Shown: positions 23,543-34,231 of the stretch, one piece after another
Position numbering within the stretch: the stretch's first letter is position 1
Layout of the letters: every line of letters starts with the position of its first letter
Assembly (NCBI GenBank): GCA_949358305.1
Contig: OX442314.1
Location: forward strand, 21,817,060 to 21,881,059
Source: Strigamia acuminata
Lineage: Eukaryota; Arthropoda; Chilopoda; Geophilomorpha; Linotaeniidae
Direction: 5' to 3'
Length of the DNA: 64,000 bases
The notes under the pieces: generated by a model
What the model saw: only the letters and a program-made list of their open reading frames with translations
What the model was told of the DNA's origin: nothing
Database searches by the model: none
Position numbers and translations under genes: made by a program

Positions 23543-24686
23543 TGAAAATAGAAAATACATAATATTTTTCATTGTTAAATATCCACTTCACTGTGTTATT
23601 TCATCGTCAGTGCCTCGTCCAAAGCGGAAACGCCAAAAAATGATTATATGATAATCCATCCGGGGTCTCGGGATGGTTAAACGATACGTTTTTAAAATTA
23701 AAAATTAAAAATTAAAAATAAAAATATTTTAAAATTCTGATGATTTTTCAATTTTTTGTTTTTATTTTTTGTTTTGTTTTGTTTTAAAATTCTCCGTACT
23801 AGTCAAATTTAAAGCGCCCAAATGGAGGAAATTGAGTGTTTCACAATCAACTCATTTTGTAAGCGAGCGTTTCTAATGGCTGTGTTTTTAATCTCTGGTT
23901 TTTAATTTCGTTTTGTTTGTTTGCTTGTTTGTTTTGTGCCATTAATTTTGTTTCATTACAGCATGACTCATTGTTTTGTGATATAATTTATGCTACTTGG
24001 CAATTAGTTTAACCCCGTATACACAATTTGTACTTTGTTGTTACAAAATTATTACAATTACAAATATAAAAAGAGTGGACATTTAACCAGCCATTTGAAC
24101 TGAACATTCAATGAGTTTTTGTATCAAGATTTTTTTAATACAAAATCGTGAATTGTAATTTTATTTTATTTTTTTTTTGTTCTTTTAAATCTTCAATTGC
24201 AGCTCTGAAAACCAAAATTATGTACATAGTTGTCTTGTTTTCAAATTATGGGGAAATAATGTCGATGCCTATTACTAGTTGATGCACGGATGCGATACTA
24301 AAAGTAACCATTCAACTGCCCTATATTGATGTGAATTGTGTAAGTGCCTTTACTCGAGGAAAAAATGGGAAACCAAGTGTTTTAGATTAGTGAAATTGAT
24401 CATTTTTTGTGCATATCTTGTGAATATTTTCTAATGGTGGTGGTAAAAATAAGAAAAAAAAAAGGAAATTATAAAATTTGAATCGCAAAACATTGATTTT
24501 CATTTTTATATATATTTTTTTTTATTTCCAAACTTTATTTTACTCTTTTTGTTTTTTTTTTGTTTGTTTTTTCTCAAGTGTTTTAATCGTTCATCATCAA
24601 ATTACAATTGTTTACATTTATCACTTTGTTTACAACCAATTTTTACGTGTACAACTTTATAGAAATAAAATATGGGGAAAAAGTGT
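23543..24686. other. TEAD 3' UTR and converging 3' region of the bHLH gene
   Basis: No further coding exon seen. AT-rich, with an AAAATT-type low-complexity run at about 23694-23730 and a plus-strand AATAAA near 24665. The minus-strand bHLH transcript probably ends here too (TTTATT near 24533). Confidence 0.45.
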
Positions 24687-25028
24687 TTAATAGTAATCCG
24701 AGAGTTTTAAATTTAACAAGTTTTCCAAATGCTTGATATAATTGATCGCTTGACGCAACGTTTCAACTTTACTTAAACGTCTGCCATCGGTTGTGCCGTC
24801 CGAACACGGCAGAATCGATCGTAAATACTCGAAACACTCGTTAAGGCTTCGCACTCGCTTCCGTTCCCGTTCATTCCGTCGATGAACGACGAAATTAGGA
24901 CGATAAACAACTCCGCATCGCGGAATGACGTCGACCTGCTTGGAAACAGATGAACATTGGTGAGTGACAAATTTTGTAACAACAATTAAAATGAAGCCAA
25001 CAATCTCACTGTTGGTTAAACAAAGCAT
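24687..25028 (-). CDS. Achaete-scute-like bHLH transcription factor
   Basis: A complete bHLH: basic region HRRNERERKRVRSLNECF, helix 1 FEYLRSILP, a loop with a short insert, then RRLSKVETLRQAINYIKHLE as helix 2. The basic-region NERER and the LSKVETLR start of helix 2 are typical of the ASCL3/4/5 branch rather than of proneural Achaete/Scute. The protein stops 13 residues after helix 2. The N-terminal 31 residues from the ATG at 25026-25028 are hydrophobic and unlike a transcription factor. A good acceptor (TTTCCAAGCAG) would start the true exon at 24935, with an upstream exon I did not find. Treat the 5' end as uncertain and the DNA-binding domain as certain. Confidence 0.8.
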   Translation of the reverse strand: MLCLTNSEIVGFILIVVTKFVTHQCSSVSKQVDVIPRCGVVYRPNFVVHRRNERERKRVRSLNECFEYLRSILPCSDGTTDGRRLSKVETLRQAINYIKHLENLLNLKLSDYY

Positions 25029-25087
25029 TTATTAGCATTTCAAATGACAGTAGAAATATGGCAGATATGAAATTATAATTTTTTGGC

Positions 25088-25384
25088 ATGGACTCGTTGA
25101 GCTTAATTGACGTCCTTGATTTTATGGCAGCTTGTGTATATGAACCTCATGCTTGGACAGATATGGAATCTATCGCCAAAACAATAATTGGGCTTAATTT
25201 CATCTGTTTTGGCGTTTATCTCGCTATCTCCCTCGTCATCTTTCTGGCTTCGCACAACATTCAAAATCGTTTCAAATCTGTCGGTTCGTGACACACTTTC
25301 ACATTGAAAATTTAAACCTAAAAGTATTCTCTTAAATTCATAGATGCGCCGTCGACGTCCAGTAGTTTATGCGAATGGTTGTAA
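25088..25384 (+). CDS. Small single-pass membrane protein, array unit 1, 78 aa
   Basis: Two exons, 25088-25283 and 25344-25384, phase-1 junction. Exon 1 encodes a short N-terminal segment then one membrane span (about residues 33-55, GLNFICFGVYLAISLVIFL) and a juxtamembrane basic stretch. Exon 2 gives the tail APSTSSSLCEWL and a TAA. The donor is gttcgt, which is weak, so the splice is less sure than in the other units. The reverse strand is also open here, but the plus-strand reading has the TM segment and the same architecture as its downstream neighbours. No family recognised. Confidence 0.45.
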
Positions 25385-25662
25385 AGGTTAACGTCAACAA
25401 CTTCAAGTTCGTGTTGATTAATTCAACAATTGAAGAAAACAGAAAAATTAATAATCTTTTTTGTGTGAAAAATTGTACCATATGTAGAATAAGCTGTTCT
25501 TCGTTTACTTCACTTTTTATTTCGATCCTGTGACAAAAAAATCTAAATAAACATTACAATCTAATTTAAACAATGTGCAATGAACAATTCGTTTCCAATA
25601 ATAATTATCCCAGTTAAATATTAGAAATTCTATTAATGGACCCTCATTTCCGATTCTTTTTT

Positions 25663-26115
25663 ATGTTTGAATTAATGGTTGTAGGTTGTCTGTGTATATT
25701 CTGCTTATTTACATTTTACAAGTTGTACGATGCCAGTAGGGGTAATTTTTAAAAATTATTGGGTCATGAGTCATGAATATAATATTCTTTATACATAAGT
25801 AGTTAGGTATTACTGCGAAGGCCATTATGTTACGCGTCCTTCTGACTACTACCGACCACAAGTATTAATTGTGTACTCTCGTCCAACAGGTATGGTATAT
25901 ATTTTAATGAGGATTTCAATAAAGCGTACACAAGGTAATTTTCAGAACAGCAAAGACAATTAGCAGTACCTCTTGCTGGTGTACATACTGGTACCGAAAA
26001 AGCTGCACAGGTTCAAACAGAAAATACTACGACTCCTGAAGTGCCACGTTCAACTCCAACTAGTTTGGTGATTAAAAAAACCAAGAAAAACCGCAAGATA
26101 CAGTGGAAACATTAG
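25663..26115 (+). CDS. Small single-pass membrane protein, array unit 2, 82 aa
   Basis: Exons 25663-25741 (donor GTAATT) and 25946-26115 (acceptor TTTTCAG), phase-1 junction. Exon 1 starts MFELMVVGCLCIFCLFTF, a membrane anchor, followed by YKLYDASR. Exon 2 encodes a hydrophilic tail with Thr/Pro-rich (TTTPEVPRSTPTS) and basic (IKKTKKNRKIQ) sections ending at TAG. There is no classical cleavable signal; an N-out/C-in anchor is likely. Unknown function. Confidence 0.55.
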
Positions 26116-26440
26116 ATTTTCGTCGTCTTACAGATTCCTTGAACTCAATAGGTATGGATATTGGTACTATATATATTAATTTATTAAATTCAAATTAAAA
26201 ACTAAAACCAAAACCAAAAGGAAAACAAATAATATTTGAGGAATTTAATAAAACTGTCAACTTTTTACATAACTCTGCAACAGAGCCAAAATTTTCTAAA
26301 ACCGCAGCAAAATTGTTGATCTTGGCAACAGTGCTGCGTTACTTAACAAAGGATAATACCGTAGTACTTAAAAAAAAAACTTAAAAAAATGAATAGGCTT
26401 ACTAAATTATTATGGCAAAATTAATGCAAAAGCAATAGTC

Positions 26441-27272
26441 ATGGTCACGTATGATCAGAATATAGATTATGCGGTAGTACTGTTTATGATATCAGTTGCA
26501 GTTGGGGTATATTACTATTTTGAAATTGGTAACTGTGAACTAGAGTCGTTATTTATTTCACTATTGAAAATATGGCTTAAGATATTATACGGGAAATATA
26601 CTCTCAGGTAACTCATCCGGTTTTTCACTGCAGGTATAATTTCGATCGGGATTATCTTAGCTGCCATTTTCTATTTTTTGATGAATTACGAGCCGGACGG
26701 TAAAATTAGAAATAAAATGTGTTGTCAAGCAGCTACATTCACTCATAATTGTTTGTTTTGATTAATTTCGAATTATTTCATTACTAAAAATATTTTTTTT
26801 AATGTTGTCATACAAATTTATGAGAAATTCCGGCACTGCTTAAATCCTGAATGTGTTACGACTAATGCTTTCAGGATTGAAACGAGCAGGATGAGTGTAG
26901 TAAATAAGGCACGAATTAAAAAATCTACGCGCACACCTAAACTAAATGTAATAATTTTTTCTTTCAGACGAGAGCTTAAACAGGGAAAATGAGAACGGTT
27001 CAGTTGGCGATTCTAATGGTAATGGGCAGAAGTCAAAAAAGTCAACTGAACCATCAAATCAGAAAAAAGAAAAGTCATCGGAACCACCACCAAATCAGAA
27101 AAAAGAAAAGTCACCGGAACCACCACCAAATCAGAAAAAAGAAAAACCAACTGAACCACCAAATCAGAAAAAAGAAAAGCCAACCGATCAGAAAAAAGAA
27201 AAGCCAACCGATCAGAAAAAAGAAAAGCCAACCGAACCACCAAATCAGAAAAAAGAAAAGAAGAAGAAATAA
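26441..27272 (+). CDS. Membrane protein with QKKEK-repeat tail, array unit 3, 152 aa
   Basis: Three exons, 26441-26528, 26634-26699 and 26968-27272, both junctions phase 1; 459 nt closes exactly. Exons 1 and 2 each encode a hydrophobic span (AVVLFMISVAVGVYYYF and IISIGIILAAIFYFLM), so it is either a hairpin or two alternative anchors. Exon 3 opens DESLNRENENGS and then runs into a Lys/Pro/Glu repeat of QKKEK separated by SEPPPN, PTEPPN or PTD, ending KKKK. A different frame of the same exon is also open from 26989 because of the repeat, but it has no splice-compatible partner. The charged tail is probably cytosolic. No homologue recognised. Confidence 0.6.
27040..27262 (+). repeat. Tandem coding repeat (QKKEK)
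   Basis: Seven to eight imperfect copies of a 24-36 bp unit containing CAGAAAAAAGAAAAG, inside the last exon of the unit 3 membrane protein. Length differences are multiples of three, so the coding frame is kept. Confidence 0.85.
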
Positions 27273-27564
27273 AAACTCGGTTTTGCACTGAAAAATAATA
27301 CTAATGTATATATATGCAAAATTTTGAATAATTTGAATCCACTAGTTAGCATAGCAAGTAATTAAAATACTGATGATGAGTAATTTCACAGTTTATACGA
27401 TAATTGACGATTTTTTAAAGGCAAAAACTTACAACTTAGTTGATATCTTAATAAACAAACAAAAGATTACAATAATTTGGTTGGCTATTGTTAGTTAACA
27501 TTAGAAATAGGACTAAAAGATGACAGATTTGCAGATGGTCGTGGGTCTGTAGGGGCTCTTTACT

Positions 27565-27814
27565 ATGCCTATACCTGGCTTAGACCAGTTGGGGCTTGGC
27601 TCGTTAATACTTCTACTTGTAATTATGATACCAATTCTCTTATGCTGTTGTATTGGTGTAGGATTACACTATTTCTTTAGACTTGGAAGACCCAGTAAGA
27701 AACAAAATATAAACGTTTTGACCATTTTATTCTATTATTTTTTTCTTCAATTTATTTCCAGACTATCAAATGACTCCAAACATTGTTTATCACTCACCAG
27801 GCTACATTTTATAA
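27565..27814 (+). CDS. Small single-pass membrane protein, array unit 4, 60 aa
   Basis: Exons 27565-27694 (donor GTAAGA) and 27762-27814 (acceptor TTTCCAG), phase-1 junction. N-terminal MPIPGLDQLGLGS, then a strong membrane span LILLLVIMIPILLCCCIGVG, then an aromatic/basic FFRLGRP. Exon 2 adds a short Tyr/Pro tail, NYQMTPNIVYHSPGYIL. The CCC at the inner end of the span could be palmitoylated (inference). Unknown function. Confidence 0.55.
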
Positions 27815-27999
27815 TGCAACGGTGATTCCATCTAATCAAAAACCTCAGCATCAACATGTAATACTAGTAGAGAGTTGTTTCAATTAAACCACACAATACT
27901 GTAATAAAAACTGTTTAAACAATTTGAAAATCATTATTTCACTCATTGCCATTTCTTTTATATTTAATGTTACTGTTGCGCTGCTGCGCACTTCCTAAA

Positions 28000-28237
28000 A
28001 TGACCGAGAAGTTGGAACTCTTTGGCTACATACTTTTCATCTTAGTGTTGGGAACCATCTCGGTTGTATTTTGTGTGAGTTGTTGTTGTATTATAGTCAA
28101 TTATTTATTTTTACAAATTCTACCATTTGAAAGCAGCAAAAGTAAGTAGATAATGACAGTACCATGCAGTTGCAAGTTTATGTGTCTCCTAATTCATTAT
28201 GTTGTTTGATGTTTTAGATCAACAAGATGTTATATAG
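28000..28237 (+). CDS. Small single-pass membrane protein, array unit 5, 53 aa
   Basis: Exons 28000-28141 (donor GTAAGT) and 28218-28237 (acceptor GTTTTAG), phase-1 junction. MTEKLELF then a long Cys-rich membrane span containing FCVSCCCIIV, then FESSK and a minimal tail NQQDVI. In a different phase, exon 2 would run on through an acidic/aromatic frame (REIQNYKEIEEEAYKP), so the tail may be longer if another donor is used. An ATG further upstream in the same frame (27946) adds mostly hydrophobic residues and is less likely. Confidence 0.45.
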
Positions 28238-28474
28238 CTGTTCCTTCGGAGCTCGAGAGATTCAGAATTACAAAGAAATAGAAGAAGAAGCGTACAAACC
28301 AAATATATATTCAATGGTAATAAACTATTATTGTAATCTTGTTTAGGATTTTCTCTATCCAGAAATGTTTAGATTCGAAATGGATGAACTTAACAGAGCA
28401 GATTGACCTTATGCCTATTGTTGCTCTGCACAACAAAATGCATTTCTTTTCTCAATAGGCAGCCGTGTGTATCA

Positions 28475-29225
28475 ATGACAAGAGTATTAATAATTCGAAT
28501 TGTGATCGTACTTGTAATCGTTGCATTAGGAGTCGGTATGTTCATACTTTGTTACAAGGTGATCAAAGCGAGAAGAAACCGTAAGTTTGTATTTTATGTG
28601 ACGATGTAATTTTCCAAATTTAAACAAATTTAATACTACAACACTTGTGGTATCAACCATCAACATAAATATAACTGTCATTTGAAAAACTTAAGACAAA
28701 TTCAACCACTCGTCCAACGGAATTTAAGTGATGAGATTGTCTTAAACTTTTCAAAATATAATTCTACCACCGACACTATACTAATACTAAGCACGGTTCA
28801 TTTCTTTCCTCTGCACAGCAACATCACAAACTGAAAGAATCCCTCCATGTGGAACATGTACTACATATCAAATAGTCTATCCATACGAAAACCAACGGAT
28901 TTACTATCGATATCAAACTCCAGGCGATAATTATCAATACCAAAGTACTGCAGATATTTCATACCAAAAACCCAGTAACTAAAGCATATACCAAACATAA
29001 TTTTCAGATACGGCATACGGTGGGAATGTACCACCTGCCGCTCCTGGTATGTACCAAGCGCCATCAGGAGGACAGCGCGGTTGGAGTGGACCGCCTCCTC
29101 CACCTAATCAAAACCAACCGCCTTCAGGAGCACAGTACGGTCGGACTGGACCGCCGCCGCTGCCACCTCCTTCTGCGGAGAATTCAAACCAAGCGCCTCC
29201 CATCGGTTGGAACGTACCAAGCTGA
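28475..29225 (+). CDS. Membrane protein with Tyr/Gln and Pro-rich tail, array unit 6, 159 aa
   Basis: Exons 28475-28580 (donor GTAAGT), 28819-28974 and 29008-29225, all junctions phase 1; 480 nt closes exactly. MTRVLIIRIVIVLVIVAL is an uncleaved-type membrane anchor followed by CYKVIKARRN. Exon 2 encodes a Tyr/Gln-rich segment (ENQRIYYRYQTPGDNYQYQ) and exon 3 a Gly/Pro-rich segment with PPPPP and PPPLPPP, plausible SH3- or WW-binding sites. The second intron would be only 33 nt (GTAACT...TTTTCAG), is a multiple of three and contains an in-frame TAA, so retention gives a shorter protein (88 aa). AATAAA follows at about 29292. Confidence 0.6.
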
Positions 29226-30281
29226 ACATCCAACTAAGTGCAAGGAATTCCTGACGTAGAATTATGACTTTTGGAACGAAGTGTGTTGTGTAATAAAAAT
29301 AAAAACTGTTTTTATTTGTGTTTTGTACAAATAAAACGGTTTGTTACAAACCGAAAGCGAAAGACCAGAAATATACCGACTCCAGTTGTCAGTTGTTTAT
29401 TTATTTATTTTATTTATTATTTATTTACTTATTTATTTTTTTATTTTTTTATTTTTTTTATTTTTTTAAGAACTTGTATCGATTTAATTGTAATATTTTT
29501 CGCTATATTTTTTATGGTTTCGATTTTTCGAACATAAAATTCTGACATGACGTGAACTAAATTAAAGGCTTACCTGTGATTTGTGACTAGTTTGCTGATA
29601 CGGTGACATTTTCGCAAGAAATTATATCTTTCTTATGTATTTTATGCAGCTGTTACCAGAACTGCGACTAGTGCATGGTTTCCCTTATGTGAGAAAATGT
29701 TTGAAGAGGTGATTGGATTTTTTATGGAGCTAAATGGATAAATGAATTTTGTATGATGTTACAAGTGTTACGATCAATTGCATTGAACGAGTTATTATTT
29801 ATTGCATTATTTAAAAAAAAAATTTTTACATTCAAACACTTTTCCTTTTGAACTTCTTTCTTTACATTTTTAAAATAAATTTTAACTTTTAAAATACTAC
29901 TTTATACTGATAGTCACTAGGGGACAGTCGTGTTCAACGCAGGCCAGTTGAATCGGACCAAACTGTTTAAAAATAAAACCGGTCGATTCGAAATGAGCTC
30001 ATCCCATTTTTAACGCCGCTGTGCGTCATGTGAAACTTTGTACATGTTGGTGTCTGCACATTTATTTAAAAAATAACTTAAAATATGCGTAATCGTCAAC
30101 CGTATCAAGCATCGGTTAAATTCAGGTAGTACTTTTTGCAACGTATGTGAACTCAAAACACATTTAGAACGTAAAATATATGCGAAATTTGTTATCAGAT
30201 CCTAACGGGAAACACCAGAACCAAAATGACCGCCCATTAAAACTCAGTTGAGTTTATGAGCCGAAATTATTCTGATTCACC
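29226..30281. other. Intergenic, AT-rich
   Basis: Contains the poly-A region of the last membrane-protein unit, a TTTA/TTTAT low-complexity run (29396-29468) and presumably the ARHGAP1 promoter and 5' UTR. No gene seen. Confidence 0.45.
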
Positions 30282-33055
30282 ATGAACGCGAAATCAGAGA
30301 CCGATTTGGAGGGTGAGAATCGCCAGACGAGACATTTTTCAGGTAAATTTAACACTGCGAAAGTAAAATCAATAATCTATTGAATGACAATTTCAAACTA
30401 CATCTAAAAATACAAATTAGGCTTAATTTTAATTGAATTTTATTTTTTCAAGTCAGAAAAGATGTAAGCGGTTAGTATAATTCCATTCTATTTCTCGGTT
30501 TCTATTCAGTTTGCTTCAAAAAAACTCTAAAAGAATGAAAATTTAATGCGATGTTTATTTCTTTATGCCCATCTATTAATTGTTGATCGGTGCCGTGACG
30601 TCATAAAAATTGATTTACGTACGTTCCGTGCGTGAATTTCTGACGTCATTGCGTGCACATTGATTAAAGAACGGCCAAGCTGCACGAGGAAATCAAGATT
30701 TCCCATCTAAAATTAGTAATTAATCAACAGAGGAAGTTGAATCATTTTATCTAATTAATAAACAAGGAAAAAACAAGCCCGATGAGGAATTTTTTTAATG
30801 GGTTTGTTAGCATTTGGTATTCCCGGTTACAATCTACAAACATAAACAAAAGCTTGACATTTCGTTGACATACTTAAAATATATTTTCCATTCCATTTCC
30901 GTTTATCATTTATGAGAAATGTGTTTTTGGTTTCTACCCAGACGTGGCGGGATCCAACGTTTACACTTCTATCGCTCGGTTTCCACCTTATTCTGTAATA
31001 TATCTTTACGTTGTAAACCTCTAAACTCTCAAATTGTATTTGTTTTGAAAACCAAAAACGTTTTCCCAACGTTTTTCTAATTTATTTCCTTTTATAATTT
31101 ATTTTCTGTATCGTTTTCGTTCATGTGCGCCATATTGTTGCAATTCTTTGATGCTTGATATAGATGAATCCTACAGCAGTAGTTTGTCTGATTATCACGA
31201 CTACGAACCGCAACTGGAGTTTGATGATACAGAACTCGAGCAAACTGTGGGTAAGAAAAGCCAAAATTAACGAAAAATATTGGGAGAATAAAGTTCTGCT
31301 TGCCTTTGCATGTGTTTGTAATTTGTAATGGTACTCATAGTATGCTAACTAGTGATTACCGATTGTAGATAGAGAAATTGATAATTTACTAACACTCTAA
31401 CATCGTTTTTACTCAATTTTCAGTGAAATTAACGGTTAATTTCTTTGTTTTTGTCGTCAGATACCCCAGAAAAGGAGGAAACCACCGAATACTTGGAGTC
31501 GCCGATGAGCGATGGCACCATCGAGGAGAATTACGAGGAAGAGTTGGGTCTTATCGGTGATTTAAGCGATACAGATACGGCAGTTGCTTGTGAAGACATC
31601 GAAGAGGAAGAGGATTTTTCAAATATAGCCAAACATGGAATTGTTGAAATAGTGGGGGATGATAACTACGGGCGCAACGTAATAGTTATATCAGCCTGTC
31701 GGTTACCATCGAATAAGTCACTGAATCACGATGCGTTGTTAAGGTGATTAGAGACACCTGGTTGTGATAAATTTATTTATTTTATTTATTTTTATGTAGA
31801 TATTTGATGCACACATTAGATCAATACGTTGAAAATGATTACTCGTTAGTATATTTTCACTATGGCCTGAATAGTAAAAATAAGCCGTCGCTTTCGTGGT
31901 TGTGGAGAGCGTACAAAGCGTTCGGGCGCAAGTACAAAAAGAATTTGAAAGCACTTTACCTAGTCCATCCAACGGGTTTCATCAAATTAATCTCGCAACT
32001 GTTCAAGCCTGCTATCAGCGTTAAATTCGGGCGCAAGATTATGTACGTGAATTATTTGCACGAATTGAAGCAACATTTACATTTCGACCAGTTGTGTACA
32101 CCCCAACCTGTGATAGAGTATGTTTTTATTTTTTTTTTTAAATATTTATTTGGTTTTGGGATTAAATGTGAGTTGACATTTCAGACATGACAAGCAATTG
32201 CTGGATAAACTAAACTCGCGGCTTCCACATTCTCAGTCATTGACGTTCCATGCTCCACTCGACACTCAGCAATTTAAAGTTTCATTGCACTTGTACGTAT
32301 TTAAAATTTTAAAGTTTATATATTTTTTAATAAATTATTATTGTTGTTGTTATTTAGCATTAAAGAACATAATGATGGGAGCCCGCTCGCGCTTGTGATG
32401 CAGCAGTGCATCAAATATTTGGATAATCCAGATATATTGGAAACAGAAGGTCTGTTTCGCCGTTCAGCGAGCACATTGACTGTGAAAACGGTTCAGCAAG
32501 CTTTCAACGAGGGTCAGGCGGTTGATTTTGTTGAACTTGGGGATCCACATATCGCGGCTGTCATTTTGAAAACATTCCTACGTGAATTGACAGAACCGTT
32601 GCTCACTTTTGATCTTTTCCCAGATATCATAAGCTTCCAAAGTATAAAGATTGTTTGGTTTTTTTCATTGTATTTCTGAATTATTATTATTATTATTTTT
32701 TTTTTTAGGATTAGACAAATTGGAAAAGTTAGAAGTGGCTCGTGCATTAATTTTGAAAAGACTACCGGATGATAATTACGTTGTCTTGAAATTTTTGTTG
32801 GAGTTTTTAATCAAAGTTAGTTCGGTTTTAAATGTAATCAATTTGAATTTGTGTTTATATATTTAAATTTGATTTCCGTTGCAGGTCATAGACCGTAGCG
32901 ACCTCAATAAAATGACATCATCCAACCTCGCTATAGTGTTTGGACCGAACCTTATTTGGTCGCAAAATACCCAAGCATCGTTCTCATCAGTTGGAGCCGT
33001 TAATCATTTTGCCGAATTTCTTTTGTCGCACTTTGACCAACTTTTCACCCTCTGA
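30282..33055 (+). CDS. ARHGAP1: Rho GTPase-activating protein 1 (RhoGAP68F/Cdc42GAP)
   Basis: Stimulates GTP hydrolysis by Cdc42/Rho-type GTPases, with a lipid-binding Sec14/CRAL-TRIO domain that targets it to endosomal membranes. Eight exons: 30282-30312, 31164-31250, 31461-31743, 31800-32117, 32185-32292, 32358-32641, 32709-32815, 32885-33055; 1389 nt, 462 aa (human 439). The first 120 residues are acidic and disordered. Sec14 spans about 125-275 ([38 protein letters not shown]). RhoGAP spans about 290-460, with the arginine finger in EGLFRRSAS, then [17 protein letters not shown] and [12 protein letters not shown]. The 31-nt first exon ([10 protein letters not shown]) is the weakest part, supported by its phase and GTGAGA donor. 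Confidence 0.95.
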
Positions 33056-33713
33056 AAAATATATTTTAGATGAAAATGTGTAAATAGTGTACAAGATAAA
33101 TTGAATATCGTTTTATAGCAATTAGTTTATCACAAATTATATCAGAAAATTGTAATTTATAAGATGAAATACCGAAAATTTTCATAGAAACTAAACCAAA
33201 CTCTTGATATTTTATTCTATTACTAGATAAAAACATGGGTTCGTTTAACTCATTTTGCACAATTTAATAGGATAAATTAAAACCGTTTGGTTTTGCATTG
33301 TTTTCTACATGTGAATATTGTCAAGGCCTAACTATTATATCGCAACATTAGTTTAAATATGAACGATAATGCATCAAAACATGTAGAAAATTATGAGCAA
33401 GGCTGTCTCGTCATTTTCAATTGATACGTTTAGTTGTCAATTAATTAAATATATTTTTATTTTATTATTATTAACACAAAGTAGCACTTCTGTGTACATT
33501 ATATTATGTTGAATGAAAATTATTTATATTATTTTATGTATCTGGTCACACTTACAGAGCAATACGTCTCGATAACAACTCTAACCAAATATATTGTATA
33601 TATCATTTACTGAGTAATAACTCGTTAATCGATTGAAACCGTAAATAAATGGGAGTTCCTTTATTTTAAGTATTTTTTAAATGAATCGTACTATATTTAT
33701 ATTCCAAGTTATT
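33056..33713. other. Convergent 3' UTRs of ARHGAP1 and ZNF593
   Basis: AT-rich spacer between two convergent stop codons. No coding sequence seen. Confidence 0.5.
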
Positions 33714-34231
33714 TTATTTCTCAATATCACTTTCTTTCAGTGGCTGAGTTTCAATTTTTCTCCTTTTTGGTGCCACATAATTCCCAAGTCCAGCAGCTAT
33801 ATCTGCGTCTTTTTGAGTGAAGGGTTCCATCTCTAATGCCTTCAACCTGGAGTAAATAATTATTGAAATCATTATTACGCTTAAAATAATACTTTTAAAA
33901 ATTAAATTAAATTTCATACCTCCTTTTATGCACTTTTGATCTGAAATGTGTTTCCATTGAATAATTATCGATGAAGTATCTCCTACAATCCAAAAGTGTT
34001 GTTTTTATTGAGTAATTTAATTAGTTTATCAATTACTTACGCGCAGTGCAAACAGTAAAATTGAGCGCATCCGGGTAAATCGTAATCGACTTCTTGATTA
34101 AGCAATTTTTCTGCGCTTACGGGTTTGATGTCTTCGTCGATTTCATCAAGATCTTTTGTCTTTCGTTTAGTTTTATACTTCTTACTTAAAGTGTTGTCAC
34201 CGTGGTGGTATTTCTTCCTTTTATACGGCAT
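33714..34231 (-). CDS. ZNF593: Zinc finger protein 593 / Bud20, ribosome-biogenesis factor
   Basis: Homologue of human ZNF593 and yeast Bud20, which rides on pre-60S particles to help nuclear export. Three exons on the minus strand: 34231-34041, 33982-33920, 33846-33714; 387 nt, 128 aa (human 134). The start [13 protein letters not shown] gives the basic N terminus, followed by [12 protein letters not shown] and [13 protein letters not shown]. The single C2H2 finger has CLHC, then [18 protein letters not shown], split by the first intron. The C-terminal signature [18 protein letters not shown] is typical. An in-frame ATG 90 bases further upstream exists, but the family starts at the basic MP(Y)KRKK segment. 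Confidence 0.94.

Noticed and set aside
25103-25294. Minus-strand ORF opposite membrane unit 1
   Set aside because: Composition less protein-like; plus strand has a membrane span and matches the array design. Not fully excluded.
26989-27291. 100-aa Lys/His-rich ORF
   Set aside because: Out-of-frame reading of the QKKEK-repeat exon; no compatible splice partner.
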